From Claveliimonas acetigenes (lineage in GTDB: Bacteria; Bacillota; Clostridia; Lachnospirales; Lachnospiraceae): a stretch of 64,000 nt of DNA. Under the pieces are notes generated by a model. That model was not told the origin of the DNA and did not search any database. It saw nothing but the letters and a program-made list of their open reading frames with translations. Numbering within the stretch: position 1 is the first letter of the stretch; each line of letters begins with the position of its first letter. This document shows, piece by piece, positions 53,306 through 63,378 of the stretch. Location: the NCBI RefSeq assembly GCF_025567385.1, contig NZ_JAOQJU010000011.1, positions 34,890-98,889 on the forward strand, given 5' to 3'. The position numbers were made by a program, and so were the translations under genes.

Positions 53306-53812
53306 TTACAATTTCCTCATCAGCTTCGCAGGATTTCCCACATAAACACTACCTTCAGCAAGATTTTTAGTAACAACCGAGCCAGCACCAATAACAACTG
53401 CTTTCCCAATATCTATTCCCGGAAGAATTATCGTTCTGGTTCCCAACCAAGATCCATCTCCAATCCCAATGCCGCTATTATAGCCCTCTCCCGCTCTACG
53501 GTTATAATCTCCGATTTCATGTGAACCTGTTACACATACAATAGCTGGTGCTAAATCACAATTACTCCCTATATGTACCTTTCCATTTCCTTCCAGGCTA
53601 AAATCTCTTCCAATCCAACAATTTTCTCCTATCTCTAATGAACTGACTCCAGGAACATGAATCGGTGTAACAATCTTGGTTCCCATTCCAATTTGTATTC
53701 CTTCACAACAATTCAACAATGTCCTTTTTATCCCAAATGCATGAGTTCCTTGAAAAACACTATTAACCAGCCCCAAAACAATCTGTTTTTTAATTCTTTT
53801 TAATACATTCAT
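53306..53812 (-). CDS. Hexapeptide-repeat acetyltransferase
   Basis: A 168-residue left-handed beta-helix enzyme with repeating [LIV]-G-x4 units (IGENCWIGRDF, IGSNCDLAPAIVCVTGSHEIG, IGDGSWLGTRTIILPGIDIG, IGAGSVVTKNL). The histidine in GSHEIGD is the probable catalytic base. It would O- or N-acetylate a sugar of the repeat unit. Its start overlaps the end of the preceding GT4 by 23 bases. Confidence 0.9.
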   Translation of the reverse strand: MNVLKRIKKQIVLGLVNSVFQGTHAFGIKRTLLNCCEGIQIGMGTKIVTPIHVPGVSSLEIGENCWIGRDFSLEGNGKVHIGSNCDLAPAIVCVTGSHEIGDYNRRAGEGYNSGIGIGDGSWLGTRTIILPGIDIGKAVVIGAGSVVTKNLAEGSVYVGNPAKLMRKL

Positions 53813-54866
53813 AATATGGCTCCAAAAATTGTTCTTCTAAATATTTTGCATCATATTTTGCCGCTTTTTTCTGCATACCTTCAAACCTTACCTCGCGATT
53901 CAATATCTTCAGGATCGCCTCTGCACCCCTTTCAACGACATCTTCCTCATTCCACGCTCCAATATTAATCCCATACTTGTCGCCTTCAATAATATCAATC
54001 GGTCCTCCACAATCTGTAGAAACAATTGGCAAGTTACAATGCAAAGCCTCCACAATCACATTTCCAAATGCTTCTAGCCGAGCCGTATGTAAAAACACAT
54101 CAGCATTAATCATATATCCTTTCGGATTTTGAACATAACCAGAGAAATCAACTTTGGCTCTTACGCCCAGCTTATCCGAAAGCTGTTCTACTTTATTTTT
54201 TTCCGGTCCATCTCCCAGAACAATCATTCTTACATCTTTTTTCTTTATAATTTCTGCTAATATCCTAACTGCAATATCATTACGTTTATCTTCAGCAATA
54301 CGACCAGATACTATAATAACAGGATACGTTTTATTTCCCCCTAGCCACTTATGTTCACAAGGCACTATGCGTTTTTGAGAATCAATAACAGGATTGTCTA
54401 AGATATAGTATCTATTACGTTCTATAAATAATCTTTCTGCTTCATAATCTGCAACTGCATTGCACACCGCCGTTAAAACATCTGCTTTGTTTACTATTCT
54501 TCCTATAATCCTGTCAATAATAACATGCCTCTTTTCAAACCCATGCTGAGCACCATATATTACACACGTACTTCTTGTCCACTTTTTTGCCAGAATAGTC
54601 ATTAGCGTAAAAGTTGTAAATGGTACATATAATATGTCTACCGTATTTTCTTTTAACCAAGCTGTCATTTTTTTTAAATATCCACGCATGCGACATTTAA
54701 AATCTACTACTTTAACTTCCCTTGCTATATCATTTGCCAATGGTCCCTCTGCTTTTCCACAGATAATGGTTACCTGATGTTTTTTAACAAATTCGTTAGC
54801 ATATCCCAACACAACCTTTTCGTATCCCCCCATGGCTAAAGTGGGAGTATAAAATGCAATCCTCAT
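53790..54866 (-). CDS. Glycosyltransferase family 4
   Basis: A 358-residue GT-B enzyme. The N-terminus is FYTPTLAMGGYEKVVLGYAN, the donor-binding part IIVSGRIAEDKRNDIAVRIL and HTARLEAFGNVIVEALHCNLP with the E-x7-E pattern. It overlaps the hexapeptide acetyltransferase and lies six bases after the acyltransferase gene. Substrates are unknown. Confidence 0.88.
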   Translation of the reverse strand: MRIAFYTPTLAMGGYEKVVLGYANEFVKKHQVTIICGKAEGPLANDIAREVKVVDFKCRMRGYLKKMTAWLKENTVDILYVPFTTFTLMTILAKKWTRSTCVIYGAQHGFEKRHVIIDRIIGRIVNKADVLTAVCNAVADYEAERLFIERNRYYILDNPVIDSQKRIVPCEHKWLGGNKTYPVIIVSGRIAEDKRNDIAVRILAEIIKKKDVRMIVLGDGPEKNKVEQLSDKLGVRAKVDFSGYVQNPKGYMINADVFLHTARLEAFGNVIVEALHCNLPIVSTDCGGPIDIIEGDKYGINIGAWNEEDVVERGAEAILKILNREVRFEGMQKKAAKYDAKYLEEQFLEPYYECIKKN

Positions 54867-54871
54867 ACAAA

Positions 54872-55879
54872 TTACCTCTGCTTTTTCTTTTTAAATTGTC
54901 CTAATACAAACGGAAAATATATTTCAATAATGTAACTTGCAATGCATAAACACGGAATGACTATTACTAATTCTATCACGGCATAAATAACCATTCCTCC
55001 TGGTATGTCTATAAGTAAATCAGTTATGCCAAACTTATTGATTACAAAGGCACTTCCTTTTATAGCAATAGAATTCAAACATAAAAAGGTAACTGTATTT
55101 TTCCCAATATAAGGAATTAGTTTTATTGAACACTTTTGGCTAATATTTATTAAAAAAATAATGCCAAACAAAGCTCCAAAATAAAACAAAAAAGGATTCC
55201 CATATTCATTTAAAATCATATCTATTCTATATCCCAATCTACTATTCACATATTCTATTAGTATACACACCACAAACGAAACAACTGTCCATTCTGCGGA
55301 AATAAACCAATCAATAAAATCATGTTTTCTGCACATGTTTCCAATTAACATAAAACTTATTGCAACTGCTGTCGTGTCAGGATACCATGGTAAGTTCCAT
55401 CTAAACAGCAGTATATTTGACCATCCTAAAAGAATAATTACCGCAAAACAGATATTCCGTATTTCTTTTCTTTTGATTTCCATCAATAAATACATCATTA
55501 TCTCACCCAAAAAAAGACAAGGCAAAAACCAAATTCTTGACTCAGTTCCCCGAATTTGTAAAAACATATCTTTCAGATAATGAATCATTGCATACTGCCT
55601 TCCAATTACAGCATGAACTATTGCATTCATTAGAATTGTACCAACACCAAAAAACAAAAACGGAACAAGCAATCTTTTAATTTTAGAAACCAAAAATACC
55701 CTGAACGATTTATTATTGTTAAATACATAACCACTAATAAAAAAGAAAGCTGGAACATGGAACAAATATATAAATCTTCCGATTACTGAACTAGCATCAC
55801 AATGACCATATACAACCATAAGCATTGCATAAGCCCGAGCAACATCTATCCATTTAATCCGCTCACTCCGTCTCTTCAT
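54872..55879 (-). CDS. Acyltransferase family 3 (OafA-like) membrane protein
   Basis: A 335-residue protein with about ten helices. The N-terminal IKWIDVARAYAMLMVVYGHC holds the conserved R..A and GH histidine, and HVPAFFFISGYVF is the second family motif. It resembles fucose- or surface-sugar O-acetylases. The start ATG at 55877-55879 follows AAGGAAG and overlaps the end of wzy by 17 bases. It is intact, unlike the second acyltransferase at 46752-47812. Confidence 0.88.
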   Translation of the reverse strand: MKRRSERIKWIDVARAYAMLMVVYGHCDASSVIGRFIYLFHVPAFFFISGYVFNNNKSFRVFLVSKIKRLLVPFLFFGVGTILMNAIVHAVIGRQYAMIHYLKDMFLQIRGTESRIWFLPCLFLGEIMMYLLMEIKRKEIRNICFAVIILLGWSNILLFRWNLPWYPDTTAVAISFMLIGNMCRKHDFIDWFISAEWTVVSFVVCILIEYVNSRLGYRIDMILNEYGNPFLFYFGALFGIIFLINISQKCSIKLIPYIGKNTVTFLCLNSIAIKGSAFVINKFGITDLLIDIPGGMVIYAVIELVIVIPCLCIASYIIEIYFPFVLGQFKKKKQR

Positions 55880-57173
55880 AATATCTTCCTTCTGATTCCT
55901 TGTCATCGAAAACATATAATGCTATCAATAAATAAAGCAAAATAGACATATTATTTGAACTAAAAAGCACCATTTCCCCCATATTAATGGCAAACGCACC
56001 TACTAATAAATATAAGTTTCTCAATTTGCCACTTGTTAAAATTACAAGAAACAAAAAAGCAAACAGAACACTACCGAGAATACCAACATTTCCAAGCAAA
56101 GTCCAAATCAAATTCCCCGGCTCTACTACCAAATCAAAATTAAACTCATAACTGACAACTCCCTCTATATAAGGTGTCATAAATCCGGTACCTATAAATG
56201 GATGTGACAAATAATTTTTTCGATGTTCTTCTATTATTATCTGACGCGATGCCCATATAGTATCTGAATTATCTTTAAACATAAATGCATATATCATTTC
56301 TCGCAATGTGGAAAAAATGTCTTCTGAAACAAAGTACATAAACAGTAAACAAAGCACTAACAATAAACACAATAAGATAATATACATAATTTTTTTACTA
56401 ATACTTTTCTTATTTAAAAAAACATACGATATAATAACTGCAATAGATGTAAACATACCTGTTCTTGATGCCGAAAGATATATCATAATCAACACACCAA
56501 CAATCACTCCCGTCTGCCATTTTCGATGCATGGCAAAGAAGTCAGAATTCAATACGGCTGCTATGTAAACCGCTGCTATGATTCCAAACATATTAACCTG
56601 ATTAAAAATTCCTTGAAAATCATCATTTGTAATCCGAAAATACCCAAACGGAATTGTAACCGCACTAAGTATAAATAATATAGTATAAAACAACGTAAAA
56701 TAATCATTCCAGTCATAATACTCGGATGTATCAGCCACCGCAATAATAACAGCCACAAACGGCAAAGCAAAAGAAATAACCTTGAACATGGATATAATTG
56801 GATAAGAACTATTCAAAAAACTCGTTAAAATTACTATCACTGCAAACCCCAAAATACTCACCACTATGTTATTCACTTTTACTTTATTCCTCTGAGGTAT
56901 AGATGAGCAAAATAAAATAATGAAAGAAGATCCTAATATAATGATCCAACGAAAAGAAGAAAGCGATGCTGTAGCTGCAACAGCGCTACTCATGATTCCT
57001 CTTGTAGTTACCAATATAAGCGCCTTAAGTGCGCCTTCAACTCCATATTGCCAATAAAATACCAGACTCACTGTAAACAAAGCCCCGGCCAGTGAATTCA
57101 CAAAACTCAAGAAAAAAAGTATTATAAATAAAATATCAACTTGTGCAAATATCCGTTTCTTTCTTGTAATCAT
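55863..57173 (-). CDS. wzy: Wzy-type polysaccharide polymerase
   Basis: A 436-residue membrane protein with about ten helices and one large outer loop (around residues 290-350, SRQIIIEEHRKNYLSHPFIG then TGFMTPY), the layout of O-antigen ligase/polymerase proteins. With Wzx it makes the locus a Wzx/Wzy-dependent pathway. The ATG at 57171-57173 has GGAAGG upstream; an ORF start eight codons earlier overlaps the preceding gene. Confidence 0.85.
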   Translation of the reverse strand: MITRKKRIFAQVDILFIILFFLSFVNSLAGALFTVSLVFYWQYGVEGALKALILVTTRGIMSSAVAATASLSSFRWIIILGSSFIILFCSSIPQRNKVKVNNIVVSILGFAVIVILTSFLNSSYPIISMFKVISFALPFVAVIIAVADTSEYYDWNDYFTLFYTILFILSAVTIPFGYFRITNDDFQGIFNQVNMFGIIAAVYIAAVLNSDFFAMHRKWQTGVIVGVLIMIYLSASRTGMFTSIAVIISYVFLNKKSISKKIMYIILLCLLLVLCLLFMYFVSEDIFSTLREMIYAFMFKDNSDTIWASRQIIIEEHRKNYLSHPFIGTGFMTPYIEGVVSYEFNFDLVVEPGNLIWTLLGNVGILGSVLFAFLFLVILTSGKLRNLYLLVGAFAINMGEMVLFSSNNMSILLYLLIALYVFDDKESEGRYYEETE

Positions 57174-57186
57174 TTTTAATCCTTCC

Positions 57187-58290
57187 CTATTTATCATCCA
57201 TACCTTTCCAGACTAAAATGTGCTTGTATACCATTTTTTCAATCGTATATTTCTTCGCTATAGTTAAAGCGCAATTCTTATAACTTTCTGTGGAAATGCT
57301 CTTACAAATTGCTGTTTTAAGTGCATCTTTATCCTCGGCAGGAATAATAAAACCGTTTTCTTTTTCTTTCACCATTTCCAGTCCTGCAATACAGCGATTC
57401 GTTGTCACTACAGGAAGTCCCAAAGCCATTGCTTCATTTATCACCAACCCCCATATATCTTCTCTGGTAGGATGCACAAATACATCTGCTGCCATATAAT
57501 ACTTTTTCAATTCATCAGGCTGCTTAAAATCTAAAAAATATAGATTATTCAAATTTAATCTATTTTTTTGTATAATATATTCTTCAGAAGCTATTCCACC
57601 TATAACATATATCCCGTAAGATTTATCCAACATTGCTGCCGCTTGAAGCAAGATATCATACCCCTTTCTTGGTATAAATTGTCCAACTGCAAGTACAATA
57701 TGCTTCTCATTCATTTTTAATTCTTTGCGTAATCTATCTTTTTCTTTCACTGATATTACTTTTTCTAATACATCCTTTTCATAAACAGAAGAAAACGGGT
57801 AGCGTATAATTAACTTTTCTTTGGCTCCATACTGCTTATAATATTCATCATGTAACTTTGCTGTGCTGAAATATCTCTTAGCTCCGGACAACAAAAAACG
57901 CTTAACTCCATTCTTTATTTTTTCCCTTATCCCTTTGTTATTACTTGGAAACGCCCCATCACTCTCAATTTCATATGGTATCTTATAAAACTTCATATAT
58001 AAAATAGCCAGAATTCCCGTTAAATCAGAAAAAGTTGTAACTACAATATGGTCATAATCCCTTTTCAAATAACTAATTATTGATGGGCAAAAAGCTTCCG
58101 CAACACCTATCCTTTTTCCTCTAAGAAAAACCGCCCGGAACTCTTTCAGTTCATAATTTTTCCAACTATCATTTCTTTCTAAAGATGCTTTTCTTTCAAA
58201 TAGCACCGTCAATTCACAATGCTTTCCCAATTCATTAAAGAACTTCACTCTATACGGCGATGGTATGTTTGCCAGCCACAAGACTTTCAT
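57187..58290 (-). CDS. Glycosyltransferase family 4
   Basis: A 367-residue GT-B enzyme. Segments: WLANIPSPYRVKFFNELGKH (N-terminus), VLAVGQFIPRKGYDILLQAA and HPTREDIWGLVINEAMALGL with E-x7-E. It lies 14 bases before wzy. Specificity is unknown. Confidence 0.88.
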   Translation of the reverse strand: MKVLWLANIPSPYRVKFFNELGKHCELTVLFERKASLERNDSWKNYELKEFRAVFLRGKRIGVAEAFCPSIISYLKRDYDHIVVTTFSDLTGILAILYMKFYKIPYEIESDGAFPSNNKGIREKIKNGVKRFLLSGAKRYFSTAKLHDEYYKQYGAKEKLIIRYPFSSVYEKDVLEKVISVKEKDRLRKELKMNEKHIVLAVGQFIPRKGYDILLQAAAMLDKSYGIYVIGGIASEEYIIQKNRLNLNNLYFLDFKQPDELKKYYMAADVFVHPTREDIWGLVINEAMALGLPVVTTNRCIAGLEMVKEKENGFIIPAEDKDALKTAICKSISTESYKNCALTIAKKYTIEKMVYKHILVWKGMDDK

Positions 58291-58302
58291 ATACTAAAAT
58301 CC

Positions 58303-59430
58303 TCATCCAAAAATTATTCTATATCCAGTTTCTCTTCTGCTTGAATCAACTTTTTCTTTAGCTATATTGATTGCTCTGTCTGCCATCTTCGTTCTTTCTT
58401 CGAAAGGCATATTCGCGATTATATCAATCACTTCAGAAAATCTTCTCATATCATCGGTCAACGATAACACATATCCTGCATTCTTTTCAGCAATAATTTC
58501 CCAAGGAGTTTGATTACTAATAACAGGGATACATCCAACCGATAAAGCTTCAAAAATCACATGCCCATAATTTTCTCCTAAAGTCGGGAACAAAAACACC
58601 TCTTGAACCGCTAGTATCTCTTGTACACATTCAGATGGAACATCTCCTTTGTATTCCCAACTAACATTGGCAGGTAACTGATTTAATAACTTTTGGCACT
58701 TTCTCCAGTATTCCTCATCTTCTAAAGGTCCATAGATAGTAAAAGCAATACAACTTCTACACTTATTTAAACAACGTATTGCACCTATCAAATTTTTCTT
58801 AGGAGAAATACGTGACAAAAAAGTCACATTTAATATCTTTTTTTCCTTGTCCGTATCACTTCTACCCGGAACAATACTTCTTGGTAAATCTTCTGCGATA
58901 ACACACTCAACATTTTTACCAATATTTTTCTGAACATCCTTTTTTTCCATCTCAGATGTAACAGACCATACGATATTCTTAAACGCTCCCAATAACTTCA
59001 ATGTCTGTATAAATATTTTTTTCTTCAACGCTTTTTGCACAAGAGCTCCTTCTGAAAAAACTCCCATTGAAGCCAACGCAACCGGACATTTTATCTTTCC
59101 TCTTTTCTTCAATAACAAGGCTTTATACCCATAATCATCATAAAAACTACATAGATATAATAACTCTTTCCCCTCCACTAATTCCAAAATCAGTTTATTC
59201 GTAAACTCGCCCGGTGAAACATACCATACTTTGGCCTTTCCAACTTGATTCCATTCATTCCTTCTAATATTGGAATACGGTTCTTTATCACCATGATCTC
59301 GATCAAGACAGCCAATATAAAATTCATATTCATCTCCAAGTGCCTCTGTCACATTGATGATAGTTCGAAGCGGTCCTCCATCTTTATGTCCCGGCAGATA
59401 TCTGCCCATCAAAATCAAAATCTTTCTCAT
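58303..59430 (-). CDS. Glycosyltransferase, GT4-like
   Basis: A 375-residue GT-B enzyme. The N-terminus ILILMGRYLPGHKDGGPLRT, the central NVTFLSRISPKKNLIGAIRC and the C-terminal FPTLGENYGHVIFEALSVGC show the family pattern. Its start overlaps the stop of the GT2 gene by four bases (ATGA), so translation is coupled. Specificity is unknown. Confidence 0.87.
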   Translation of the reverse strand: MRKILILMGRYLPGHKDGGPLRTIINVTEALGDEYEFYIGCLDRDHGDKEPYSNIRRNEWNQVGKAKVWYVSPGEFTNKLILELVEGKELLYLCSFYDDYGYKALLLKKRGKIKCPVALASMGVFSEGALVQKALKKKIFIQTLKLLGAFKNIVWSVTSEMEKKDVQKNIGKNVECVIAEDLPRSIVPGRSDTDKEKKILNVTFLSRISPKKNLIGAIRCLNKCRSCIAFTIYGPLEDEEYWRKCQKLLNQLPANVSWEYKGDVPSECVQEILAVQEVFLFPTLGENYGHVIFEALSVGCIPVISNQTPWEIIAEKNAGYVLSLTDDMRRFSEVIDIIANMPFEERTKMADRAINIAKEKVDSSRRETGYRIIFG

Positions 59431-60242
59431 TTTTTCTCCCCATAATACTGTGCCTCACATATTTTGGCATCCACAACAAACCTATACCAATAAGCTTGTA
59501 AATATATATATATTCTCCCTGCCTTCCCATCGAGAAATCCAAACTGCACATAATATCGATACCAATAATATAATCTTACCCGTAAAAAAATCGGCATTCG
59601 ATAATACAATCCCCGTTTTTTCTTTTGGCTTGTATTTCCACCTGTCATATTGTTTTGAGTCTGATACATTTGTAATTCTAAATTACTATACCATATATGT
59701 TTACTAATCCATGTATCTAATCCTTTATAATCATAATGGATCAAATCTCCTGTTAATTTTTCTACATTTCCATCTACAATAATATGTTCATCCATTAATT
59801 TGTTTTCTACACGGCCTTTTCCATATCGGAACAATCTCAAAAAATATGGTTTATGTGTACCTCCATGCTTAATCCATTTCCCCATAAAATAAACTCGCCA
59901 ACGCATCTGATAACCATCAACTGTATCGGAGATATTTTTACTCAACTTATCTTTAATCTCATCCGCTAATGCTTCCGAAATCCTCTCATCTGCATCTAAT
60001 CGAAATACCCAAGGAGTCATAATTCCACAACAATCCAATGCCCAGTTGAACTGCGCCGCATGCCCTTTCCATTCATGATAAAACACCTCCGCACCGCAGC
60101 TTTTCGCAATTTCTATCGTTTTATCTGTACTACCGGAATCCACAACAAGAATTCTCGCTGCTATTTTCTTTGCAGATATAATACATTTTTCAATATTCTT
60201 TTCTTCATTTTTTGTTAAAATAATCACTGTTATATCTGCCAC
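59427..60242 (-). CDS. Glycosyltransferase family 2 (WaaE/KdtX-like)
   Basis: A 271-residue GT-A enzyme. The N-terminus ITVIILTKNEEKNIEKCI, then VVDSGSTDKTIEIAKSCG and the metal-binding FRLDADERIS (DAD) are clear. Proteins of this subgroup transfer a hexose early in core or O-unit assembly. It lies 21 bases after the large fusion gene and is probably an early transferase of the repeat unit. Confidence 0.9.
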   Translation of the reverse strand: MADITVIILTKNEEKNIEKCIISAKKIAARILVVDSGSTDKTIEIAKSCGAEVFYHEWKGHAAQFNWALDCCGIMTPWVFRLDADERISEALADEIKDKLSKNISDTVDGYQMRWRVYFMGKWIKHGGTHKPYFLRLFRYGKGRVENKLMDEHIIVDGNVEKLTGDLIHYDYKGLDTWISKHIWYSNLELQMYQTQNNMTGGNTSQKKKRGLYYRMPIFLRVRLYYWYRYYVQFGFLDGKAGRIYIYLQAYWYRFVVDAKICEAQYYGEKK

Positions 60243-60263
60243 TGTTAATTTCCTCTCGCACTT

Positions 60264-63200
60264 TTATTCTTTAAAATACAAATCCATTTCATCCATCAAC
60301 TTTTGTTTATCAAAATGCTTCTCAAAATATGTTCTACTATTCGTTCCCATACCATCCAGGTCGGCATTTTTTATTGTTCGAATTCCTTCTGCCAGCTTCT
60401 CTGCATCACCGATCTTACAGCAAATACCACACTGCGCTTTCTCAATGATTCGTTTCGTTTCTCCACTTGCGGATGCGATAACCGGCATTCCACAAGCCAT
60501 ATAACTTTGAAGTTTTGCCGGAATCGTCTTTCGCCAGAGCGCATTATCCTGAAAAGACAGAAATGCAGCATCGCACATGGCCAGGAACTCAGGAATTCTC
60601 TCTGCTGATTGTCTCGGAATCATAAGAAATTTATCCGTAACATTACGTCGGGCAATCTCTCGATTAAATTCATCCAGATACCGGCCATCTCCAACCATAA
60701 CAAACTTTAAGTTTTCATCTCTTAAAAACTCTGCTGCTTCAGGCAGAATCTGCAAGCCTTGTGCTGTACCAATATTCCCGGTAAAAATAATCTTAAAACT
60801 GTCATCTGTTGGAATTTCATGAACACTGGGGTTTTTTATCGGAACATAAAATTCTTCTGCATACTGCGGCCAATAATGCACCTTATTCTTATCAACTTTC
60901 ACCTTTCGATTGCAAATTGCCTCTACAAAACTTGGTGATGTCACGAAAATCTCATCCGTATTTTTATATATGTAATTAACCATCTTATCAATTGGCTTAA
61001 TTACAAACGAAGTCGTGATACCTGTAACGACTTCTACATTTTCCGGCCACAGATCCTGCACATACAAATAATGCGGAACGTGATGTTTTTTAGCATACCA
61101 GCACCCAAGCAAAGCTTGTGTCATCGGAGATACCTCAAATGTAAATACGAAATCTGCCTTAATGTCTACAAAAAGATTTTTTACAAAACCTGATATCACA
61201 AAAGAAAGGTAGTTCGTCACCATTCCAATCGAATTTTTCCCTCTGGCAATAATCGGAATACGAATAACCTCAATGCCATTCCATGTCTCTCTTCGTTTCT
61301 TCGTATATCCATATCCATCAAAGAATTTTCCCATTGGATAATTAGGAATTCCGGTAATTACTGTAACCTTATATCCACGCTTTATCCATTCCTGACATAT
61401 ATCATTTATGCGAAAAGTTTCCGGATAAAAATATTGCGAAACCACCAAAATATGTTTTTTCTTTTTACTACTCTTTTCGACAGAATCCTTCGTTTTCCCT
61501 TCTGTCCTCCTGATAGATTCCCGAAAATCTACCACTCTATAATCTACTCCCGGATACTCGGAAAGTTCCTGTGCATACGTCATACTTCCAAAAGCTTTAT
61601 TTACCAAACCGCCAATTTTCCCGGGAATCTTAGACCCCAGCCATACCATCGGATTAAGAAGTCGGGTTTGTATATTTTTCTTACCGGAAGCCTTCGCAAT
61701 CTCCCGCACCATATCGGCAGTATTCGTGTACTCGCCGTTTTGCGGTATAAACACCCCACCTTCTCCTAACAACATAAGCTGGCAAAGGAACTCACACAAA
61801 TTATCAATATGTAACATTGACCGTTCATTGTCCACATTCGGAAATACTGGTAATTTTCTTGCCAGCTTAGACAATGTTTGATAATTGCCCTTACTTCCAT
61901 TCCCATAAATCATAGGAGGACGAAGTACAGCCACATGAAATTGCTCATCAGCCAATGCACGGACGCCTTTATCTGCCTGCCATTTTGAGTCACCATAGAA
62001 ATTTGCCGGAGCAGGATGTGTATTTCTGTCTATCTTTCGTTTCTTCCCATATCCTGCTGACTCACCATATATAATCATAGAAGACATAAATACAAATTGT
62101 TTTACACCGGCATTTTTTGCTTTTTGCGCAGTTTCAATCGCCAAATCCGTATTTACCTCATAATACTTTTTCTTCGTTTTTTCCGAAACATTTCCCACAT
62201 CAGCATGTGCAATACCGGCAACATGATACACAGAATCATAAGAGCTAAAATCATGATTTCTCCACGTACCATCAATCATGTCAATAACATCAATCTCAAA
62301 ATTCTCTCCATAGTGCCCGGCAGCATATTTCCGAAATGATTCTCCGATATATGACCCTGCTCCCGTAATTAGCACTTTTTTATGTGCAAAAAAATCCACT
62401 TTTACCGGTTCTTCAAAACCAATTTTTCCTATATTGTCATTACTTGCTGCGTCTATAGTTTTTTTCATCTCCCCTGTTCCGCCTTCCACAACACCATCGT
62501 GCCGCAGAACACTGAAAATTGTTCCGAAAAAGCATTTTGCATCAAAAAGAAGACTTTCTTTTTCCACATATTCTCCATCAAGCTTTGCTTTTATAGGAAT
62601 CTCAAGCTCATCCCGTCCATTAATCTGCGCCCAGCCGGTCAACCCTGGTTTTACATCATTTGCACCATACTTATCTCTTTCCGCTACCAACACATCCTGA
62701 TTCCAAAGAGCAGACCGCGGTCCTATCACAGACATGTTCCCAATAAAAATATCCCAAATCTGCGGAAGTTCATCCAAACTATATTTGCGAAGGAATTTTC
62801 CAACTCTGGTAATGTACTGTTCTGGATTTGCCAGCATATGTGTCGGCACATCCGGAGGTGTGGACATACGCATGGTTCTGAATTTATGCAGCTTAAAATA
62901 CTCCTTATTTTTTCCCACTCGTTTCTGCGAAAACAACACCAATCCCGGATCGTCAATTACAATTGCCAGAGAAATACCTGCATAAACGGGAGCTAAAACA
63001 ATTAATCCCCCGAAAGACAATACTATATCCATTACTCTTTTCAGATATCTGTCGTATAGTTTTGTCTTCGCATCATTTACTCCAATTTCCACAAGATGCC
63101 CTCTTACACCATCCGCATTTTCTTTATCATTCTCATCTTCTACAAATGTAACCTTTTTCCCAGCCATAGGATTCTTCTGTTCCGGCTCACTACCGTAAAT

Positions 63201-63311
63201 AGAGTCATCTCTCTTTCTTTGAGCCACAATTTTTAAACAAACGAATACCGTCCCCAAAACAGCCCCGGCAATACCTATAATTTTTTTAATCCTCTTCTTA
63301 CCCTCTGACAT
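60264..63311 (-). CDS. Three-domain fusion: initiating sugar-phosphate transferase, SDR, glycosyltransferase 4
   Basis: A 1015-residue protein combining three enzymes. Residues 11-29 are a membrane helix. Residues 85-275 are a PglC/WcaJ-type phosphoglycosyl transferase (LFSQKRVGKNKEYFKLHKFR, SLDELPQIWDIFIGNMSVIG, KPGLTGWAQINGRDE), which starts the lipid-linked unit. Residues 310-610 are an SDR (VLITGAGSYIGESFRKY, FYGDSKWQADKG) like 4-keto-sugar reductases. Residues 620-1015 are a WbuB-like GT4 (LVVSQYFYPETFRINDIC, IPAKLQSYMACGMPVIAS); WbuB relatives transfer L-FucNAc, fitting capEFG. No frameshift or stop was seen at the joints. I infer that initiation, ketoreduction and second-sugar transfer are physically linked. 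Confidence 0.9.
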   Translation of the reverse strand: MSEGKKRIKKIIGIAGAVLGTVFVCLKIVAQRKRDDSIYGSEPEQKNPMAGKKVTFVEDENDKENADGVRGHLVEIGVNDAKTKLYDRYLKRVMDIVLSFGGLIVLAPVYAGISLAIVIDDPGLVLFSQKRVGKNKEYFKLHKFRTMRMSTPPDVPTHMLANPEQYITRVGKFLRKYSLDELPQIWDIFIGNMSVIGPRSALWNQDVLVAERDKYGANDVKPGLTGWAQINGRDELEIPIKAKLDGEYVEKESLLFDAKCFFGTIFSVLRHDGVVEGGTGEMKKTIDAASNDNIGKIGFEEPVKVDFFAHKKVLITGAGSYIGESFRKYAAGHYGENFEIDVIDMIDGTWRNHDFSSYDSVYHVAGIAHADVGNVSEKTKKKYYEVNTDLAIETAQKAKNAGVKQFVFMSSMIIYGESAGYGKKRKIDRNTHPAPANFYGDSKWQADKGVRALADEQFHVAVLRPPMIYGNGSKGNYQTLSKLARKLPVFPNVDNERSMLHIDNLCEFLCQLMLLGEGGVFIPQNGEYTNTADMVREIAKASGKKNIQTRLLNPMVWLGSKIPGKIGGLVNKAFGSMTYAQELSEYPGVDYRVVDFRESIRRTEGKTKDSVEKSSKKKKHILVVSQYFYPETFRINDICQEWIKRGYKVTVITGIPNYPMGKFFDGYGYTKKRRETWNGIEVIRIPIIARGKNSIGMVTNYLSFVISGFVKNLFVDIKADFVFTFEVSPMTQALLGCWYAKKHHVPHYLYVQDLWPENVEVVTGITTSFVIKPIDKMVNYIYKNTDEIFVTSPSFVEAICNRKVKVDKNKVHYWPQYAEEFYVPIKNPSVHEIPTDDSFKIIFTGNIGTAQGLQILPEAAEFLRDENLKFVMVGDGRYLDEFNREIARRNVTDKFLMIPRQSAERIPEFLAMCDAAFLSFQDNALWRKTIPAKLQSYMACGMPVIASASGETKRIIEKAQCGICCKIGDAEKLAEGIRTIKNADLDGMGTNSRTYFEKHFDKQKLMDEMDLYFKE

Positions 63312-63378
63312 CCTGATTCTCCAACAAACCTTTTTATCCCGCTACATTTTTCACACACCAGTAACAACCATAATCCTT

